Positions 6,264 through 8,699 of a stretch of 8,699 nt of DNA are shown in pieces. Position 1 is the stretch's first letter; each line of letters opens with the position of its first letter. A program made the position numbers and the translations under genes. The notes under the pieces were generated by a model, which worked only from the letters and a program-made list of their open reading frames with translations, searched no databases and was not told the origin of the DNA. The stretch is from JBGPFS01 sp041483455. Lineage in GTDB: Bacteria; Chloroflexota; Limnocylindria; Limnocylindrales; CSP1-4. Location of the stretch: positions 1-8,699 of the forward strand of contig JBGPFS010000094.1 in assembly GCA_041483455.1 (NCBI GenBank), written 5' to 3'.

Positions 6264-8162
6264 TCAGCCGGCCGACCGGCTCACGGCGCGCTGGCTGAAG
6301 CACTCGATGATGTCGCCCTCGACCAGGTCGTGGTACCCGGCCAGGCCGATCCCGCACTCGAAGTTCTGGGCGACCTCGCGGACGTCATCCCGGAACCGGC
6401 GGAGCGACTCGATCTTGTCCGTCGCGACGACCTTGCCGCCGCGCCAGACGCGCGCCCCGCTGCGGACGATCCGCCCGTCGGTGACGAAGCAGCCGGCGAT
6501 GACCGTGCTCTTGCCGACCCGGAAGATCTGCCGGACCTCCGCCCGACCTTCGATGACTTCGACGATCTCGGGCTCGAGGAGGCCCTTGAGCGCCGCGTCG
6601 ATGTCGTCGGTCAGCTTGTAGATGATGTCGTAGAGCCGGACGTCGACGCCCTCGCTCTCGGCCGCCCGCCGGGCGGTCTCGGTGATCTTCGTGTTGAAAC
6701 CGACGACGATCGCGTTCGAGGCCGTGGCCAGCATGATGTCGTTGTCGGTGATGTCGCCCGCCCCCTGGTGGAGCACGTTGAGCCGGACATCCTCATTGGA
6801 GAGCTGGTCGAGGGCGTGGCTGATCGCCCCGAGCGAGCCCGAGACGTCGGCCTTGAGGATGATCCGCAGCTCCTTCGCCTGACCGGCCTGGATCTGGCGG
6901 TAGAGGTCTTCGAGGGTCGCCCGGCCGCTCCCGTCCCCGCTCCGGGCGGCGGCGGCCGTGCGGAACGTCTCGACGAGCGTCCGCGCTTCCTTCTCGTCGC
7001 GGACGACGCGCAGGATGTCGCCGGCCTGCGGCACCTCGGACAGGCCGAGGATGACCGCGGCGGTCGAGGGACCGGCCTTGGCGATCCGCTTGCCGACCGC
7101 GCTCTCGAGGGCCCGGACCTTGCCGTACGTTCCGCCGACGACGATGACGTCGCCGACCCTCAGGGTCCCGGTCTGGACGATCGCGGTGGCCACCGGTCCG
7201 CGGCCCTTGTCGAGCTGGGCCTCGACGATCGTGCCGACCGCCGGGCGCTTCGGGTTCGCGCTGAGCTCCTGGAGGTCGGCCACGAGAAGGACCATCTCCA
7301 TCAGCTCGTTGATGCCCGTCCGAGCCTTCGCCGAGACCGGGACCATCGGGGTGTCGCCGCCGTACTCCTCGACGATCACGTTCGCCTCGGACAGCTCGGT
7401 CTTGACCCGGTCCGGGTTGGCGTCCGCCTTGTCGATCTTGTTGAGCGCGATGATGATCGGGACCTTGGCCGCCTTGGCGTGGCTGATCGCCTCGAGCGTC
7501 TGGGGCATGACCCCGTCGTCGGCCGCGACGACGACGATCGCGATGTCGGTCACCCGGGCACCGCGCGCTCGCATCGCCGTGAAGGCCTCGTGACCGGGCG
7601 TGTCGAGGAAGACGATCCGGCGCCCGTCCTTGACGACCTCGGAGGCGCCGATGTGCTGGGTGATCCCGCCGCGCTCGCCGGCCGCCACAGCGGTGCTCCG
7701 GACGGCGTCGAGCAGGCTCGTCTTGCCGTGGTCGACATGACCCATCACGGTCACGATCGGCGCCCGCGGCACCAGGTCCGCAGGGTCGTCCGCCTCGAAC
7801 AGGACCTCCTTGGCGGCCTCGGCCCGGGGCTCCTCGCCGACCGCCTCGTCGTGGGTGCCGGGCAGGGTCGGCTCGGCGACCTCGAACCCGAGCTCGCCCG
7901 CCACGAGCGAGGCGGTGTCGCGGTCGATGAGCTGGTTGATGGTCGCGAAGATCCCGCTCTTGATGAGCTCCCGGATGACGTCCGCGGCGTTGACCGAAAG
8001 GAGCTCCGCGAGCTCCTTGACCATGATCGTGGCGGGCAGCTCGATCGCGCCGCGCTCGAGCGGCTCGAGCGTCTGGACCGCGCCCTGGCCGAGCCCGTTA
8101 TCGCGTCGCGGCGGCTTGCGCGGCCCTCGACGGCCGCGGGTGCCGCTCCTACTCCTGGCCAC
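6264..8162 (-). CDS. infB: Translation initiation factor IF-2 (short form)
   Basis: IF-2 is the GTPase that brings initiator tRNA to the 30S subunit and promotes subunit joining. The 632-aa product has a short Arg/Gly-rich start (1-27), an IF2_N-type helical domain (about 42-95), an acidic linker, then the G domain. There G1 is GHVDHGKT (141-148), G3 is DTPGHE (187-192), G4 is NKID (241-244) and G5 is SAK. Two beta-barrel domains and the fMet-tRNA-binding C-terminal domain follow, the protein ending shortly after GDIIECF. The long low-complexity N-terminal region of actinobacterial IF-2 is absent. GTG at 8162 is preceded by AAGGAGG 5 nt upstream and lies 14 nt inside the end of rnpM, indicating coupling. 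The GTPase core looks complete and functional. Confidence 0.98.
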   Translation of the reverse strand: MARSRSGTRGRRGPRKPPRRDNGLGQGAVQTLEPLERGAIELPATIMVKELAELLSVNAADVIRELIKSGIFATINQLIDRDTASLVAGELGFEVAEPTLPGTHDEAVGEEPRAEAAKEVLFEADDPADLVPRAPIVTVMGHVDHGKTSLLDAVRSTAVAAGERGGITQHIGASEVVKDGRRIVFLDTPGHEAFTAMRARGARVTDIAIVVVAADDGVMPQTLEAISHAKAAKVPIIIALNKIDKADANPDRVKTELSEANVIVEEYGGDTPMVPVSAKARTGINELMEMVLLVADLQELSANPKRPAVGTIVEAQLDKGRGPVATAIVQTGTLRVGDVIVVGGTYGKVRALESAVGKRIAKAGPSTAAVILGLSEVPQAGDILRVVRDEKEARTLVETFRTAAAARSGDGSGRATLEDLYRQIQAGQAKELRIILKADVSGSLGAISHALDQLSNEDVRLNVLHQGAGDITDNDIMLATASNAIVVGFNTKITETARRAAESEGVDVRLYDIIYKLTDDIDAALKGLLEPEIVEVIEGRAEVRQIFRVGKSTVIAGCFVTDGRIVRSGARVWRGGKVVATDKIESLRRFRDDVREVAQNFECGIGLAGYHDLVEGDIIECFSQRAVSRSAG

Positions 8163-8454
8163 GCTCGCCTCCTTCTTCGTTCGTCGTCATCGGCGCTGCC
8201 CGGGCCAGGAGCTCAGCTCGGAGCTCGGTCGGGATGGCCACCGCGAGCGCCCGTGCGAGGGCGCCCTTGTCGATCGCAGTCATCAGGCACGTCCCGCCGG
8301 TGCACACGTAGGCACCCCGGCCGGCCAGTCGCCCGGTCGGATCCGGCTCGACCCGCCCGAGCGGAGTCCGGACGATCCGAACGAGCTCGCGCTTCGCCCG
8401 CGCCGTCCGGCAGGCGACGCAGGTCCGGGTCGGGGCGACCCTTCCACGGGTCAC
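8149..8454 (-). CDS. rnpM: YlxR/RnpM family RNA-binding protein (DUF448)
   Basis: Members of this family bind nucleic acid; in Bacillus subtilis the protein (RnpM, formerly YlxR) has been reported to modulate RNase P. The 101-aa product has the family pattern RTCVACR (C12, C15), KRELVRIVR (21-29), DPTGRLAGRGAYVC (38-51) and a fourth cysteine at C56. The four cysteines fit a small metal-binding or structural cluster, although not all family members keep them. The last 15 or so residues are acidic and poorly conserved, and overlap the infB start. Start GTG 8454 lies 14 nt after the nusA stop; no strong Shine-Dalgarno is seen. The nusA-ylxR-infB order is typical. Confidence 0.93.
   Translation of the reverse strand: MTRGRVAPTRTCVACRTARAKRELVRIVRTPLGRVEPDPTGRLAGRGAYVCTGGTCLMTAIDKGALARALAVAIPTELRAELLARAAPMTTNEEGGERGQE
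8168..8174 (-). promoter_or_regulatory. Ribosome binding site of infB inside rnpM
   Basis: AAGGAGG lies 5 nt before the GTG at 8162, within the coding end of the preceding gene. It decides the infB start and explains how infB can be translated despite the 14-nt overlap. Confidence 0.8.
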
Positions 8455-8468
8455 CTGAGCCCGCCCGC

Positions 8469-8699
8469 CTACGACGTCACCTCGCCGGTCGGCTTGGCGC
8501 GCGAGGCGCGCTTCTTCGGGATGGCAGCCGTTCCTGCCGCGTCGGGAGCGACCGCGGGCGCGGCGCCGGGCGCGACCGGAGCCGCCTTCTTGCGTCGGAC
8601 GGCCTTGGCCGGGACGTCGAGCGGCGCCTCCTCGGGCGCGACCGTGGCCTCGGCGGCGGCCGCCTTCTTGCGTCGGACGGCCTTGGCCGGGACGTCGAG
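8469..8699 (-). CDS. nusA: C-terminal tail of a partial gene, probably NusA
   Basis: Only the last 76 codons before TAG are in the window. They encode a low-complexity Ala/Pro/Lys/Arg-rich tail with no folded domain visible. The assignment to NusA, the transcription elongation and termination factor, rests on synteny: nusA directly precedes ylxR and infB in most bacteria. The tail contains two copies of LDVPAKAVRRKKAA spaced 26 residues apart and ends with a basic stretch PKKRASRAKPTGEVTS. Such basic tails could contact RNA, but that is inference. The gene starts beyond the right edge. Confidence 0.6.
   Translation of the reverse strand, partial: LDVPAKAVRRKKAAAAEATVAPEEAPLDVPAKAVRRKKAAPVAPGAAPAVAPDAAGTAAIPKKRASRAKPTGEVTS
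8581..8699 (-). repeat. Exact 41-nt direct repeat in the nusA tail, 78-bp period
   Basis: Bases 8581-8621 and 8659-8699 are identical over 41 nt. The offset is 78 bp, that is 26 codons, so the reading frame is kept. Each copy encodes LDVPAKAVRRKKA plus the start of the next Ala codon. The right copy ends at the window edge, so more copies may follow. Identity at the DNA level, including wobble positions, suggests recent duplication or ongoing homogenisation. Confidence 0.85.

Noticed and set aside
1..8699. tRNA or rRNA genes, CRISPR arrays, insertion sequences, phage genes
   Set aside because: Spacers are all under 140 bp and none contains such signals; the direct repeat at 8581-8699 is coding, in frame and not CRISPR-like.

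Overview
This is an 8.7 kb, very GC-rich window in which every convincing gene lies on the minus strand. In transcription order (right to left) it holds the tail of nusA, rnpM/ylxR, infB, rbfA, a DHH-family nanoRNase (nrnA-like), truB, ribF, rpsO and most of pnp. This is the conserved transcription/translation/RNA-decay cluster seen in many Gram-positive-type and Chloroflexota genomes. The GC content, frequent GTG starts, short IF-2 (632 aa, unlike the very long actinobacterial form) and Gram-positive gene order suggest a GC-rich Chloroflexota member. That is inference, and Actinomycetota is not excluded.

Layout: nusA C-terminal tail (8469-8699, partial, with an exact 41-nt repeat), rnpM (8149-8454), infB (6264-8162), rbfA (5624-6214), nrnA-like (4608-5627), truB (3586-4593) and ribF (2714-3589). 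These are tightly packed: rnpM/infB, rbfA/nrnA and truB/ribF overlap, which points to one translationally coupled operon. After ribF comes a GC-rich hairpin cluster and then a sigma70-like promoter. rpsO (2308-2577) and pnp (1-2186, 3' end outside the window) follow as a probable separately transcribed pair, joined by a 121-nt spacer with a perfect 8-bp hairpin.

The main discovery candidate is pnp. Its continuous reading frame contains a complete DnaQ-like DEDDh 3'-5' exonuclease domain (about residues 250-413, bases 948-1439). It sits between the two RNase PH domains, where PNPase normally has only a small all-helical domain. The DEDDh catalytic set (D256, E258, D339, H393, D398) and the phosphorolytic active site of the second RNase PH domain are both intact. 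The predicted enzyme would therefore join hydrolytic and phosphorolytic 3'-5' exonucleases in one chain, encoded near a nanoRNase.

A second oddity is RibF. Its FMN adenylyltransferase half looks intact, but its riboflavin-kinase half lacks the PTAN ATP/Mg signature and is shortened. Smaller points are a long disordered tail on RbfA, a five-codon minicistron ending on the rbfA start codon, and the nusA tail repeat. No tRNA, rRNA, CRISPR array or mobile element was seen. The only non-coding stretches are short spacers, the longest about 136 bp.
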